Assembly: GCA_017515345.1 (NCBI GenBank)
Contig: JAFWFZ010000038.1
Coordinates: forward strand, 1-64,000
Length of the DNA: 64,000 nt
Source of the DNA: Oscillospiraceae bacterium
Lineage (GTDB): Bacteria > Bacillota > Clostridia > Oscillospirales > Oscillospiraceae
Reading direction: 5' to 3'
Under the pieces are notes generated by a model, which searched no databases, was not told the origin of the DNA, and saw only the letters and a program-made list of their open reading frames with translations. Shown in pieces: positions 36,427 through 44,595 of the stretch; within the stretch, counting starts at the first letter, position 1, and every line of letters begins with the position of its first letter. The position numbers and the translations under genes are program-made.

Positions 36427-37332
36427 TCAAAGCAGCGTCTCCAGCCTCAGTCCGTCCAGGGTCACACCGTCGACCACGTCATGGACATAATCGCAGTTCC
36501 CGACGGGCAGCACCCAGTCCGGAACGCCGGAGTCCGGAAAGCAGTCCTCCAGGAGCTGCCTGTCGGGGATCATGCCGATGGCGGTCAGCAGGGTATCACA
36601 GGCCAGGAACGTCTCTCCGCCGGAATCCAGGTTTCGGACCAGGACCCCTTCGATCCTCCGGCTGCCCACGATCCGGGTGATCACGCTTCTCAGCACGACC
36701 GGGATGTCATAGGCTTCCAGGAACCTTTCCCGGTTCCTGCGCCTTCCGCCAGGCCGGTCCTCCTTCTCGATCATGGCGATCACATGGACCCCGGAGGCGG
36801 CAAGCTGACCCGCCATGACCTGGCCCACGTCCCCCGTGCCGGCTATTACGATCTCATTCCCCACGTCCAGTCCGTCCACATTGATCAGCTTCTGGGCGGT
36901 CCCGCACGTCATGATCCCGGCCGGTCTGCTGCCCGCAACATCCTGGGACCAGATCGTCTTCTCCCTGCAGCCGGAGGCCAGGACGCACTTCCGATAGGCG
37001 ACCTGAAAGACGCCCCCGGCCCCGGACAGCAGCGCGCTTCTGTCCGGAAAAATGCGGATCACGGAGGTCCCGGTGAAAATATCCGCTCCGCTCTCCCTCA
37101 GAAGGCTCCGGAACCTGCGGGCATACTCGATCCCCGTGAGATCCTCCCGGTAATACCCCAGACCGAAGCCCGTATGCGTGCACTGGAGCAGCACCCCGCC
37201 GAGCTCCTTGTTCCGTTCCGCTATCAGTATCCTGCGGTATCCCCGCCTGCGGGCGGCCAGGGCCGCCGCCATACCGGCCGCTCCCCCGCCGATGATCAGC
37301 ACGTCGTATGCGTATCGTTCCACGGCGGTCAC
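36427..37332 (-). CDS. NAD(P)/FAD-dependent oxidoreductase (small flavoprotein partner)
   Basis: 301-residue pyridine-nucleotide-disulfide-oxidoreductase-like protein. FAD motif VLIIGGGAAGMAAALAARRRG with ILIAERNKELGG; second Rossmann motif EIVIAGTGDVGQVMAGQLAASGV; C-terminal LLTAIGMIPDRQLLE. MTCGTAQKLINVDG is the segment usual in the flavin subunits that accompany GlpA-like proteins. Start GTG 37332 overlaps the upstream stop by 4 nt; the longer upstream frame is a shadow of the GlpA-like gene. The pair GlpA-like plus this protein is a common clostridial module, usually with DUF1667, which is not seen here. Confidence 0.85.
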   Translation of the reverse strand: MTAVERYAYDVLIIGGGAAGMAAALAARRRGYRRILIAERNKELGGVLLQCTHTGFGLGYYREDLTGIEYARRFRSLLRESGADIFTGTSVIRIFPDRSALLSGAGGVFQVAYRKCVLASGCREKTIWSQDVAGSRPAGIMTCGTAQKLINVDGLDVGNEIVIAGTGDVGQVMAGQLAASGVHVIAMIEKEDRPGGRRRNRERFLEAYDIPVVLRSVITRIVGSRRIEGVLVRNLDSGGETFLACDTLLTAIGMIPDRQLLEDCFPDSGVPDWVLPVGNCDYVHDVVDGVTLDGLRLETLL

Positions 37333-38795
37333 CTGCTTCCGCAGCTCGGGGCAAGGACGAGGCTGTCCCCGCCGTCCTTCGTGACCTGGCGGGGGTCCAT
37401 GGCTTTCTCCTCCGCCAGGATATGCAGGATCTTTTCCATGCAGACGCCGCCCTGGCACCTTCCCATTCCGGCGCCCGTGCGGCGCTTGACCCCGTCGATC
37501 GTCACAGCGCCCCGCCGGATGGCCTCCACCACTTCGCCCCTGCTGACATTCCGACAGCGGCAGATGATCTCGCGGTAAGGGGGCGGGAGCTCCTCCAGCC
37601 TGCCGATATCCTCCTCAAGGAGCCGGGAGACCCGCGGGATCGCTTTCCGGATGGGATCATACGCCCTGTTGGCCTCTGGCGCAGTTTCAAACGACCGGAT
37701 GATCCGGTCCGTCATATAGGCGCCCAATTCATTGGCGCAGGTGAGCCCCGGGGTCTTGATCCCCACCAGGGCATAGAAGCCGTCCTCCTCCAGGATCTCA
37801 AAATCAAGGATGCTTCCGTTTGAGAGGCTGCCGTCCTCCTCCAGCGCGTAGGGATTTGGCCTCGCGGAAGCGAAGCTGCGGATGATCAGGTCCATCGGAA
37901 GACCGGGAAGGAGCTCCGAGGTCTTTTTCTTCAGCTCTCTCAGTCCGTCGGCATCGGTGGACGCATCCGGCTCTCCCCGGACGGTCCTCCGGGTGGGCCC
38001 GGCAAGGATATTGCCATCCACGGTGGGTACGAGCGTGATCCCGTCCCCCTTCTCCTCCGGCTCCACCGACAGGATGTGGCTGAGCCATTTTCCCGCCTGC
38101 GTGTCAAACACCAGATAATCCGCCGCAAGGGGACGGATCCTGATCCTCGGCCTGCCGACCGTCTCCCAGAGCCTGTCCGCCTGCATTCCGGCGCAGCACA
38201 GGACCCGGGAAGCACGGAATGTCCGGGCCTCCGTCCGGACAAGGAACGCGCCCCGGTCCCTTTCGATATTGACGGCCTTCTCCCGAAAGCAGAAGGCGGC
38301 GCCGTTGGCCCTGGCGTTTTCAAAGGCCGCGATCCCCAGCTCCCAGGGATTCACGGTGAAGGTGTTTTCCGCGTACAGCGCGTGGCTTATCCCGCCGCGC
38401 AAAAAGGGCTCCAGCGCATACACCTCTCCGGCGTTCAGGATACGCAGCCCCTCCACGCGGTTGGCTTCGCCCTGCTTCTTCTTTCCGGCAAGCGCCCGAT
38501 CCCCCCTGGGGCCGAAGCTCGTCATCAGCAGGCCGCACTTTCTGTAAGCCACGTCCAGCTCTTCGCAGAGCGTTTGGAATCCCGCGGACGCCCGGACGCA
38601 GAGCGAGGCCTTCAGGCTTCCCGGATGCTGGTCATATCCCTGATATATGATCCCCGTGTTCGCCTTGCTGATCCCGGTGCAGACGTCCTCCCTCTGCTCC
38701 AGGACCGCGATATCCAGTTTGTATCGGCTGAGGTTCCTGGCGGCAAAGCACCCAAGGACCCCCGCGCCGATGATCAGTACGTCGACTTTTTCCAT
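37329..38795 (-). CDS. GlpA-like FAD-dependent oxidoreductase with BFD-type [2Fe-2S] domain
   Basis: About 488 residues. N-terminal FAD motif VDVLIIGAGVLGCFAARNLSRY; DAO-type fold with GRPRIRIRPLAADYLVF, VPTVDGNILAGPTRRTV, and YALVGIKTPGLTCANELG closing the flavin site. The C-terminus is a BFD-like [2Fe-2S] domain with four cysteines: IICRCRNVSRGEVVEAI and GAGMGRCQGGVC. Start ATG 38795 with GGTGA just upstream, or GTG 38807. It heads an operon with the smaller flavoprotein and the MetH-activation-like gene. GlpA relatives oxidise glycerol 3-phosphate; here the substrate is open. Confidence 0.85.
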   Translation of the reverse strand: MEKVDVLIIGAGVLGCFAARNLSRYKLDIAVLEQREDVCTGISKANTGIIYQGYDQHPGSLKASLCVRASAGFQTLCEELDVAYRKCGLLMTSFGPRGDRALAGKKKQGEANRVEGLRILNAGEVYALEPFLRGGISHALYAENTFTVNPWELGIAAFENARANGAAFCFREKAVNIERDRGAFLVRTEARTFRASRVLCCAGMQADRLWETVGRPRIRIRPLAADYLVFDTQAGKWLSHILSVEPEEKGDGITLVPTVDGNILAGPTRRTVRGEPDASTDADGLRELKKKTSELLPGLPMDLIIRSFASARPNPYALEEDGSLSNGSILDFEILEEDGFYALVGIKTPGLTCANELGAYMTDRIIRSFETAPEANRAYDPIRKAIPRVSRLLEEDIGRLEELPPPYREIICRCRNVSRGEVVEAIRRGAVTIDGVKRRTGAGMGRCQGGVCMEKILHILAEEKAMDPRQVTKDGGDSLVLAPSCGSR

Positions 38796-39051
38796 ACCGT
38801 CACCCACAGTTCCTGCGCCGGTACGCGGCTCTCCCGATCCGGGAGGCCGGCCCGATCGCCGCGATCACTTGTTTTATTTTACTATACGATAAAACCGGTG
38901 TAAAGCATCCGCCGGGAAAGGCGCTCCGCCTTTTCCTCCATGCCCCGGCAAAGCGCCTGCCGCCCGTTCGCTCTTCCTGTAAGGGGAGGCGCTGCGGAGC
39001 AGGCGCGCTGCCCGCGTAAAAAATGCGGCATGAGTTTTTTTGTAAAAGCTA

Positions 39052-39080
39052 TTGGCCTTTCTCTGTTTCTGTGATATAGT
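39052..39080 (+). promoter_or_regulatory. Promoter of the moaD-aor operon
   Basis: TTGGCC (39052-39057), 17-nt spacer, TATAGT (39075-39080). The expected start near 39087 is 353 nt before the first gene. Confidence 0.6.
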
Positions 39081-39086
39081 TTAGCG

Positions 39087-39439
39087 TAGTGTCGAAAAGC
39101 GGCATCCGTTTGTACCAGTGCCTTTCCGTCGCCCATCTGATTAAGGGCGCCCCTGACACCGTTCCGGCCGCCGCCAAGGCCCTTGCGGAGTCCGTCCGCA
39201 GGGAGCCGGCCAGGTTTATTATAAATAACGCCGCTTTGCGTGACGACCGTCCCGGCGCCGTCATCATCGAAAAGCGTGAAGCGAAAGCCGGTTTCCCCGC
39301 CATGTTCCCGGCTGCCCTGCTCCGCCTTCCGCCGGGTGATCGGCCCAACCCCGCCGAGCCGGGCGTCATCAGCGCCGGTGAAATGATACCGTAACCCAAC
39401 GGGTCCCGATCGGGGCCAGCCTGTAGAAGGAGGTCATCC
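39087..39439 (+). other. Long 5' leader upstream of moaD-aor, candidate structured RNA
   Basis: 353 nt between the predicted start and the moaD-like ATG. Stems are visible: CCTG...CCGGC pairs with GCCGG...CAGG around 39150-39215, enclosing a CCCTTGCGGA/TCCGCAGGG hairpin; and GGTCCC-GATC-GGGGCC lies near 39400-39417, about 10 nt before the ribosome site. A GTG-started frame (39089-39394, 101 codons) also crosses it but has no ribosome site and begins at the promoter start, so I do not call it a gene. A molybdenum/tungsten-cofactor riboswitch would suit the context, but I do not recognise the core. The rest of the gap (38796-39051) shows no gene. Confidence 0.45.
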
Positions 39440-39688
39440 ATGAACATAAACATAAGATTCAGGACCGGAGAGATCCTGAAGGGGATCCGCGCCGGTGAGT
39501 ATTCGGTTCCCGACGGCTGCACGGTCCGTGAGGCGCTGGACGCAGCCATCGAGGAAAACAGCATGGAGTTGGCGGACCATGACCGCGAATATCTGTTTGT
39601 TCTGGTGAACAACCGCCTCGGAGAATGGGAAAACACCCTGAAGGACGGCGACAAGCTCTGGATCCTTTTCAAGATCCTGGGCGGCTGA
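39440..39688 (+). CDS. MoaD/ThiS-like sulfur carrier protein
   Basis: 82-residue ubiquitin-like carrier ending in Gly-Gly (FKILGG), the site that is adenylated and thiocarboxylated. The fold pattern (MNINIRFRTGEIL, TVREALDAAIEE, YLFVLVNNRLGEW, LKDGDKLWILF) fits MoaD. ATG 39440 has AAGGAGG 6 nt upstream. It directly precedes an AOR-family gene by 47 nt, and a MoeB/ThiF-like activator and MoaE-like protein lie downstream, so it probably donates sulfur to the pterin dithiolene of the tungsten or molybdenum cofactor. Confidence 0.85.
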   Translation: MNINIRFRTGEILKGIRAGEYSVPDGCTVREALDAAIEENSMELADHDREYLFVLVNNRLGEWENTLKDGDKLWILFKILGG

Positions 39689-39735
39689 TCCGTTCAGTCA
39701 TTCGATTTTTCTGACAACGGAAGGAGAGTAAAAAG

Positions 39736-41613
39736 ATGTACGGTTATAATGGAAAGGTATTGCTCGTAAACCTGACGGACAAGTCCTATGAGATCGAGGA
39801 CCTGCCGGAGGAATGGGCAAAAATGTATCTGGGCGGCTCTACCCTGGGCGCCCGATACCTGTACCGACTGATGGCGCCCAAGACCCCCGCCCTGGCTCCC
39901 GAGGCGGTCCTCGGCATGGTATGCGGCGTCACCAACGGGAGCAAGGCCTTCATGGGCACCCGGATCGCCGTGGTCTGCAAGAGCCCTGTCAACGACCTCT
40001 GGAACGACTCCAGCTGCGGCGGCTCCTTCGGTCCCCATCTGCGCGCCTCGGGATTTGACGCGGTTTTCATCACCGGCAAAAGCGAAAAGCCCTGCTATCT
40101 TTTCCTGGACGACGGCAAGGTGGAATTCCGCGATGCGTCCCATCTGTGGGGCAAGGTCACCAGCTGGGTGGACGATACCCTCCACGAGGAGCTGGGCAAC
40201 GACATCAGCGTGTTCCAGATCGGCCCCGGCGGCGAGCATCAGTCCTGGATGGCGGCCATCATCTGCGACAAGCACCGCGCGGCGGGCCGCGGCGGCTGCG
40301 GCGGCGTCATGGGCAGCAAGAACCTGAAGGCGGTAGTGGCGCGCGGCAGCCATAAGATCGAGATCTTCGACAACAAAGAGATCATGGACGCCAACAAAAA
40401 GTGCGTCGCGTACGGCAACAAGGGCGAAAAGGGCGAGCACATCATGCATCAGTTCCGCACCACCGGCACCAGTGAGGAGTACGGCATCTGCGTGCTGGCC
40501 GCCGACGCTCCCCTGAAGAACTGGGCGGGCGCCCCCGAGGATATGCCCGAGGAATACGCATGGGCCCTCTCCGGCCCGGAGATGGACGCCAAACACAGGG
40601 TCGGACAGACGGGCTGCGTCGGCTGCCATATCCGCTGCGGCGCCGTTTACAAGGCCCATTACAAAAACTATGACCTGGATCACGCCACCCGTCCCGAGTA
40701 TGAGTCTCTGGGCGCGCTGGGCAGCATGCTGCTCAACGGCAACAGCGACGTCACCATCATCTGCAACCACCTCTGCAACGAGTACGGGTATGACACCATC
40801 TCCTGCGGCGACACCCTCAGCTGGCTGATGGAGTGCTATGAAAAGGGCGTTTTCACCCAGGAAGAGCTGGACGGCATCGACTTCAAGTGGGGCGATCCGG
40901 ACGCGATCCTCGCCATGATGGAAAAGCTCTGCGCCTGCGAAGGCATCGGCGTTCCCCTGCAGCTGGCCAGCCGCGGCTGCGCCCGCGCGCTGGGCAAGGG
41001 CGAGGAGTGCTGCGTCACCGCCAACGGCATCGAGCTTCCCATGCACGGCGGCCGCTTCAATCCCGCCCTGGTCCGCACCTTCCAGTATGACCCGACCCCC
41101 GGCCGCCATATCAAGGGCGGACGCGGCGTCCCCTTCAGCCACAATCCCGACGAGGTCAAATACAACTACGAGAATACCGGCAAGGACGACGTGGCCGGTC
41201 TGCTGGAGTGGGAGTGGAGCGACCTGTGCGGCGTATGCAGCTTCGGCAACTTCCTGCTTCCCCCCGGCGCCATGCAGCAGATGGTGTACGGCGTCACCGG
41301 CTTCAAGTTCACCCCGGAGGAGCTTCACAAGCTTTCCCTGCGCAGCTTCACCATGCGCCACGCCTTCAACCTCCGCGAGGGCTACCGCCGCAAGGACTTC
41401 GTCATCGACGGCCGCGCCTACGGCAACCCGCCCATGGAAAAGGGCCCGCTGAAGGGCATCACCGTGGACAACGAGAAGCTGGGCGACAACTTCTACGGCG
41501 AGCTGGGCTGGGATCTGGAGACCTCGGAATTCCCCAAAGAATTCTGCGAAGAGCAGGGCGGTCTGGAGTATCTGTATCCCGACTTCTTCCCCGACGAGGC
41601 CTGTCCGGCATAA
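39736..41613 (+). CDS. aor: Aldehyde:ferredoxin oxidoreductase family tungstoenzyme
   Basis: 625 residues, normal for AOR. It oxidises aldehydes to acids with ferredoxin using a tungsten-bispterin and a [4Fe-4S] cluster. N-terminal AOR domain: LLVNLTDKSYEIEDLPEEW, YLGGSTLGARYLY, and GTRIAVVCKSPVNDLWNDSSCGG with the pterin-binding glycine-rich region CGGSFGPHLRASGFDAVFITG. Cluster motif CVGCHIRC with the fourth Cys in DLCGVCSFGNF. AGRGGCGGVMGSKNLKAVV is another cofactor segment. ATG follows AAGGAG. Co-transcribed with the MoaD-like carrier; a terminator follows. The particular aldehyde is unknown, and the W versus Mo preference is inferred from the family and the nearby Tup-type importer. Confidence 0.94.
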   Translation: MYGYNGKVLLVNLTDKSYEIEDLPEEWAKMYLGGSTLGARYLYRLMAPKTPALAPEAVLGMVCGVTNGSKAFMGTRIAVVCKSPVNDLWNDSSCGGSFGPHLRASGFDAVFITGKSEKPCYLFLDDGKVEFRDASHLWGKVTSWVDDTLHEELGNDISVFQIGPGGEHQSWMAAIICDKHRAAGRGGCGGVMGSKNLKAVVARGSHKIEIFDNKEIMDANKKCVAYGNKGEKGEHIMHQFRTTGTSEEYGICVLAADAPLKNWAGAPEDMPEEYAWALSGPEMDAKHRVGQTGCVGCHIRCGAVYKAHYKNYDLDHATRPEYESLGALGSMLLNGNSDVTIICNHLCNEYGYDTISCGDTLSWLMECYEKGVFTQEELDGIDFKWGDPDAILAMMEKLCACEGIGVPLQLASRGCARALGKGEECCVTANGIELPMHGGRFNPALVRTFQYDPTPGRHIKGGRGVPFSHNPDEVKYNYENTGKDDVAGLLEWEWSDLCGVCSFGNFLLPPGAMQQMVYGVTGFKFTPEELHKLSLRSFTMRHAFNLREGYRRKDFVIDGRAYGNPPMEKGPLKGITVDNEKLGDNFYGELGWDLETSEFPKEFCEEQGGLEYLYPDFFPDEACPA

Positions 41614-41617
41614 CATC

Positions 41618-41653
41618 AGCGCCCGGAAGCATTTGCTTCCGGGCGCTTTTTTC
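41618..41653 (+). terminator. Rho-independent terminator after aor
   Basis: A 13-bp stem (41618-41630 with 41635-41647) with loop ATTT, followed by TTTTTTC, right after the aor stop. Confidence 0.93.
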
Positions 41654-41740
41654 ACCGGCGCGGCAGATCGCCGCGCCATTTTTCTCACGGACGCCGCCGG
41701 AAATACGTTCCCCAACAGGGAGAGAACGCGGGATACCGGC

Positions 41741-42412
41741 TCAGAGCTCCACGATCTGGCTCTCTTTCTCGTACAGATCAAAAAACAGGATCTTCCCGGA
41801 AAGCGTGCCTTCCCGTCCGGTCATCAGCTTGATCGCTTCCGTCACTTCAAACGAAGCGCATGAAAAAACGTTGACGCCCACTCCGCCCGGAGTCCCTCCG
41901 GAGCCGGTCTTCCCTTTATAGAGCTTGTGCAAGACCCCGGCGCCCGGCGGACACACGGCCGTCTGGATCATCCATTCCTTCACGGCGCCGTGGACCAGGC
42001 ATACGCCTTCCGCCGCGCAGGCGTCCTCCAGCATGAGGCGCCCTTCCACGGAATCCAGGGCGTCCATCACAAGGTCTTTTCCGCGGATCAGCCCTCTGAT
42101 ATTCTCCTCTGTTATGAAATCCGCGACGGCTTCGATCTCGATCTCCGGCGAGATCAGGCGCGCGCGTTTCGCCGCGGTCAGCGCCTTGCTCTGCCCCAGC
42201 GTCTCCGTCGTGCACAGGATCTGCCGGTTCATGTTGCTGGGCTCAAAGACGTCCCCGTCCACCACGGTCAGATGCATAAAGCCGCTTCTGCAGAGCAGCT
42301 CGATCACAGAGCCCCCGAGGCCGCCGCAGCCCGCGACCAGGACCCTCTTTTCGGAGAGCAGCTTCTGCTCCTCTTCCGTCAGTATCGCAAGGTTTTTTAC
42401 AAAATAGGACAT
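41741..42412 (-). CDS. ThiF/MoeB/HesA family adenylyltransferase
   Basis: 223-residue E1-like enzyme that adenylates the C-terminal glycine of a MoaD/ThiS carrier. ATP motif VLVAGCGGLGGSVIELLCRSG, DGDVFEPSNMNRQIL, and the catalytic Asp region DLVMDALDSVEGRLMLEDAC are present. The zinc-binding CxxC pairs of MoeB are not visible, as in many short HesA-type proteins. ATG 42412. It converges with aor, whose operon encodes the MoaD-like protein, so that is the obvious partner. Confidence 0.88.
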   Translation of the reverse strand: MSYFVKNLAILTEEEQKLLSEKRVLVAGCGGLGGSVIELLCRSGFMHLTVVDGDVFEPSNMNRQILCTTETLGQSKALTAAKRARLISPEIEIEAVADFITEENIRGLIRGKDLVMDALDSVEGRLMLEDACAAEGVCLVHGAVKEWMIQTAVCPPGAGVLHKLYKGKTGSGGTPGGVGVNVFSCASFEVTEAIKLMTGREGTLSGKILFFDLYEKESQIVEL

Positions 42413-42561
42413 GTCGTTTTCCCCCTCCGATCAAAGGCAGGCCGGTAGACCGGCATCATTGCGTACCTATAAGATACCACACGCGCCCTGTTTTTTCAAC
42501 AGGCTGCTGCCGGCGGTCCCCGGCGGTGCTGAATGCGGGCGCGGGATCCTCCGCCGCCGTC

Positions 42562-42590
42562 TTGCGCTTTTCACGCGGGTCCCGTATAAT
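42562..42590 (+). promoter_or_regulatory. Promoter of moaE-like gene
   Basis: TTGCGC (42562-42567), 17-nt spacer, consensus TATAAT (42585-42590). The start near 42597 leaves a GC-rich leader of about 136 nt. Within it CCGG-AGG can pair with CCT-CCCGG near 42641-42660; no riboswitch is claimed. Confidence 0.7.
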
Positions 42591-42732
42591 GGACCCGTAT
42601 CGGGAAAAAACAAGCGCCGGGGCCATTTCGCATCCGAGCCGGAGGACGGCCCTCCCGGGCCGAAGCGTCCGGCAGCGATCGTTCCGGCAGGCAGTGGTTG
42701 ATCGGACAAATAGTAAAAAAGGAGCGTGACCG

Positions 42733-43125
42733 ATGAGTAAACAGAAACCCTCCGTGGACCTGTGGCTGCAGGAGGCCAAGGCCGACGCGAGCGCCGCGAA
42801 TTGTGGCATGTACCTGATCCACAACGGCACCGTACGGCAGACTGCCCGGGCAGCGGTCCGGGAAGGAGTTCTTGACGCGCCGCCCGTCACGGGCATGACC
42901 TTCGGCTACGACGCCGAAAAGGTGGCCCAGGCCGTGGAGGAGGCCCGGAGCCTGCCGGGGATCGGCTATGTCCGGGTCTGGCTCAATGAGGGCGAGCTGG
43001 CCCTGGGGGATGACATCATGCTGGTGCTCATCGGCGGAGATATCCGTCCCCACGTGGTGGACGCCCTGCAGCATCTGGTGGGCGCCATCAAGACACGATG
43101 CGTGACCGAGCAGGAGCTTCACTGA
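42733..43125 (+). CDS. MoaE-like molybdopterin synthase catalytic subunit
   Basis: 130 residues. The MoaE fold is recognisable in GTVRQTARAAVREG, TFGYDAEKVAQAVEEARSLPG, VRVWLNEGELALGDDIMLVLIGG and RPHVVDALQHLVGAIKTR, which match the MoaE strand-helix order and the V-H/N-R-x-G-x-L-x-G-D segment. It is divergent from E. coli MoaE, so the assignment is moderate. ATG 42733 after AAGGAG. It stands alone behind a strong promoter and converges with the tup operon. With the MoaD-like protein at 39440 it would form the synthase that adds dithiolene sulfurs to precursor Z (cPMP). Confidence 0.72.
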   Translation: MSKQKPSVDLWLQEAKADASAANCGMYLIHNGTVRQTARAAVREGVLDAPPVTGMTFGYDAEKVAQAVEEARSLPGIGYVRVWLNEGELALGDDIMLVLIGGDIRPHVVDALQHLVGAIKTRCVTEQELH

Positions 43126-43140
43126 TCCGGTCAAGGAACG

Positions 43141-43164
43141 GGCCGCGGCGTTTCCGCCGCGGCC
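43141..43164. terminator. Hairpin between convergent moaE and tupC
   Basis: A 10-bp G/C stem (43141-43150 with 43155-43164), loop TTTC, without a strong U-run. It lies in the 58-nt gap between convergent genes. Confidence 0.6.
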
Positions 43165-43183
43165 TTCGCATATCCATCTGTAT

Positions 43184-43843
43184 TCAGCGCCCGCCGTAAA
43201 ACTCCAGGAAACGGCGGGTCTCCTCCTTTTCCGGGCGGTAGAGCACCGTCTCCGCCGCGCCGCTCTCCCACAGCTCTCCCTGATAAAAGAACAGGGCCTC
43301 GTCTGCCATGCGCCTGGCCTGGGAGAGGTCGTGGGTCACCAGGAGCACGGCGCAGCCGCACTCCTTTCGGTAATCGTCCACCAGCTTCTCGGCGGCAATG
43401 GCCGATTCCATGTCCATGGCAGCGGTGGGCTCGTCCAGGATCAGCAGATCGCATGGCTGCATCAATACCCTGGCCAGCGACATCCTGGCGGTCTCCCCTC
43501 CGGAGAGGGAGCGCGCCCGCTGACGGCGCAGGCCGCCAAGGCCCAGCGCCTTCATCAGTTCCTCCGCCCGCTGTTCGTCCCCGCCGAAAAGGCGGATGTT
43601 ATCTTCCACGCTCATCCGGAAGGGAAAGCTCTTCTGCGGCATATAGCGGATGACGCCGGTCTCGTCTGCCACCCGGCCGCCTCCGTCCGGGGTGAGGACC
43701 CCGGCGGCCAGCCTGGCGTAGGTGGACTTACCGCTGCCGTTGGGCCCTGCCAACGCGCAGATCCTGCCCGGGGCAAAGTCCAGCGCCGGGCAGCGGAGCA
43801 CCGTGCGCCTGCCGTAGGTCTTGCTGCAGGACGCCAGCTTCAT
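43184..43843 (-). CDS. tupC: Tungstate/molybdate ABC transporter ATP-binding protein (TupC-like)
   Basis: 219-residue ABC ATPase. Walker A GPNGSGKSTYARL, Q-loop YMPQKSFPFRMSV, signature LSGGETARMSLARVL, Walker B LLILDEPTAAMD, H-loop LVTHDLSQA. ATG 43843 overlaps the permease stop (ATGA). The upstream open frame in this phase belongs to the overlapping permease region and is not coding. Third gene of tupA-tupB-tupC. Placement among moe/moa genes and aor supports tungstate as substrate over other oxyanions. Confidence 0.9.
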   Translation of the reverse strand: MKLASCSKTYGRRTVLRCPALDFAPGRICALAGPNGSGKSTYARLAAGVLTPDGGGRVADETGVIRYMPQKSFPFRMSVEDNIRLFGGDEQRAEELMKALGLGGLRRQRARSLSGGETARMSLARVLMQPCDLLILDEPTAAMDMESAIAAEKLVDDYRKECGCAVLLVTHDLSQARRMADEALFFYQGELWESGAAETVLYRPEKEETRRFLEFYGGR

Positions 43844-44526
43844 CGGCTCAGCCTCCTTTGCATGACGGTGACCGCGATGTTCACCAGCAGCGAGATGGCG
43901 ATGAGGATGATCCCCAGGGCGATCCCCAGGGTGAAATCCCCCCGGTTCGTATAGAGCATGATGGCCGTGGTCATCACGTTCGTCTTCCACGCGATGGCGC
44001 CGCCCACCATGGACACCGCGCCGACCTCGGCGATGGAGCGGGCAAAAGCCAGCAGATAGGTGGAGAAGATCGGGTAAATGCACTCGTTGGACAGCAGGAG
44101 AAGCGTCTTCCACCGGCCGAAGCCCAGCCCGCGGGCCGTTTCCCGCACCGTATCGGCCACGGAGGAGACATAGGTCTCCAGATTGGCGATCACAAGCGGC
44201 GTGATCAGCACCACCTGGGCAATGATCATGATGGTCACGGTGAAGAGCAGCTTAAACCGCCGGAATGGGCCGACGCCGGAAAACAGCATATACATCAGCA
44301 GGCCGCACACCACCGGCGGCATACCCATAAGGGTGCGGAAAATCACCACCAGCGCCTGGCGACCGCGAAAACGGCCGGTGCCCAGCCAGATGCCGATGGG
44401 CACGCCGATCAGCAGGGAGATCAGGGAACTGGATACGCAGGTCCTTGCCGTCACCAGAAGGATGTTCGCCAGCTCCCGATCCCCTGACAGGATCAGCTCT
44501 ATCGCTTTTTGCAGTGCCGTCTGCAC
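43840..44526 (-). CDS. tupB: Tungstate ABC transporter permease (TupB-like)
   Basis: 228 residues with about six hydrophobic segments. ModB/TupB-like motifs: SSLISLLIGVPIGIWLG, FRTLMGMPPVVCGLLMYM, and the EAA loop ETARGLGFGRWKTLLLL followed by STYLLAFARSIAEVGAVSMVGG, typical of TupB permeases. ATG 44526 lies 70 nt downstream of the binding-protein stop; the stop overlaps tupC. Confidence 0.92.
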   Translation of the reverse strand: MQTALQKAIELILSGDRELANILLVTARTCVSSSLISLLIGVPIGIWLGTGRFRGRQALVVIFRTLMGMPPVVCGLLMYMLFSGVGPFRRFKLLFTVTIMIIAQVVLITPLVIANLETYVSSVADTVRETARGLGFGRWKTLLLLSNECIYPIFSTYLLAFARSIAEVGAVSMVGGAIAWKTNVMTTAIMLYTNRGDFTLGIALGIILIAISLLVNIAVTVMQRRLSR

Positions 44527-44595
44527 GCAGCATTCTCCTTACTGTCCGGGGCAGGGCGCTCGGCCCGCCCCGGGATTATCGAGGGTCGGAGGCGA

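Noticed and set aside
39089..39394. 101-codon GTG-started frame upstream of the moaD-like gene
   Set aside because: It begins 2 nt after the predicted transcription start, has no ribosome site, and its product resembles no family; the stretch is better explained as a long leader.
39049..39672. 207-codon minus-strand frame opposite the moaD-like gene and its leader
   Set aside because: Antisense shadow of the carrier gene; no ribosome site and no recognisable domain. High GC keeps many antisense frames open.
42597..42732. Moco riboswitch in the moaE leader
   Set aside because: A promoter and GC-rich stems are present, but I could not match the conserved core, so no riboswitch is called.
43844..44113. 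N-terminal extension of tupC
   Set aside because: It lies inside the tupB gene; the ATPase family start is at 43843.
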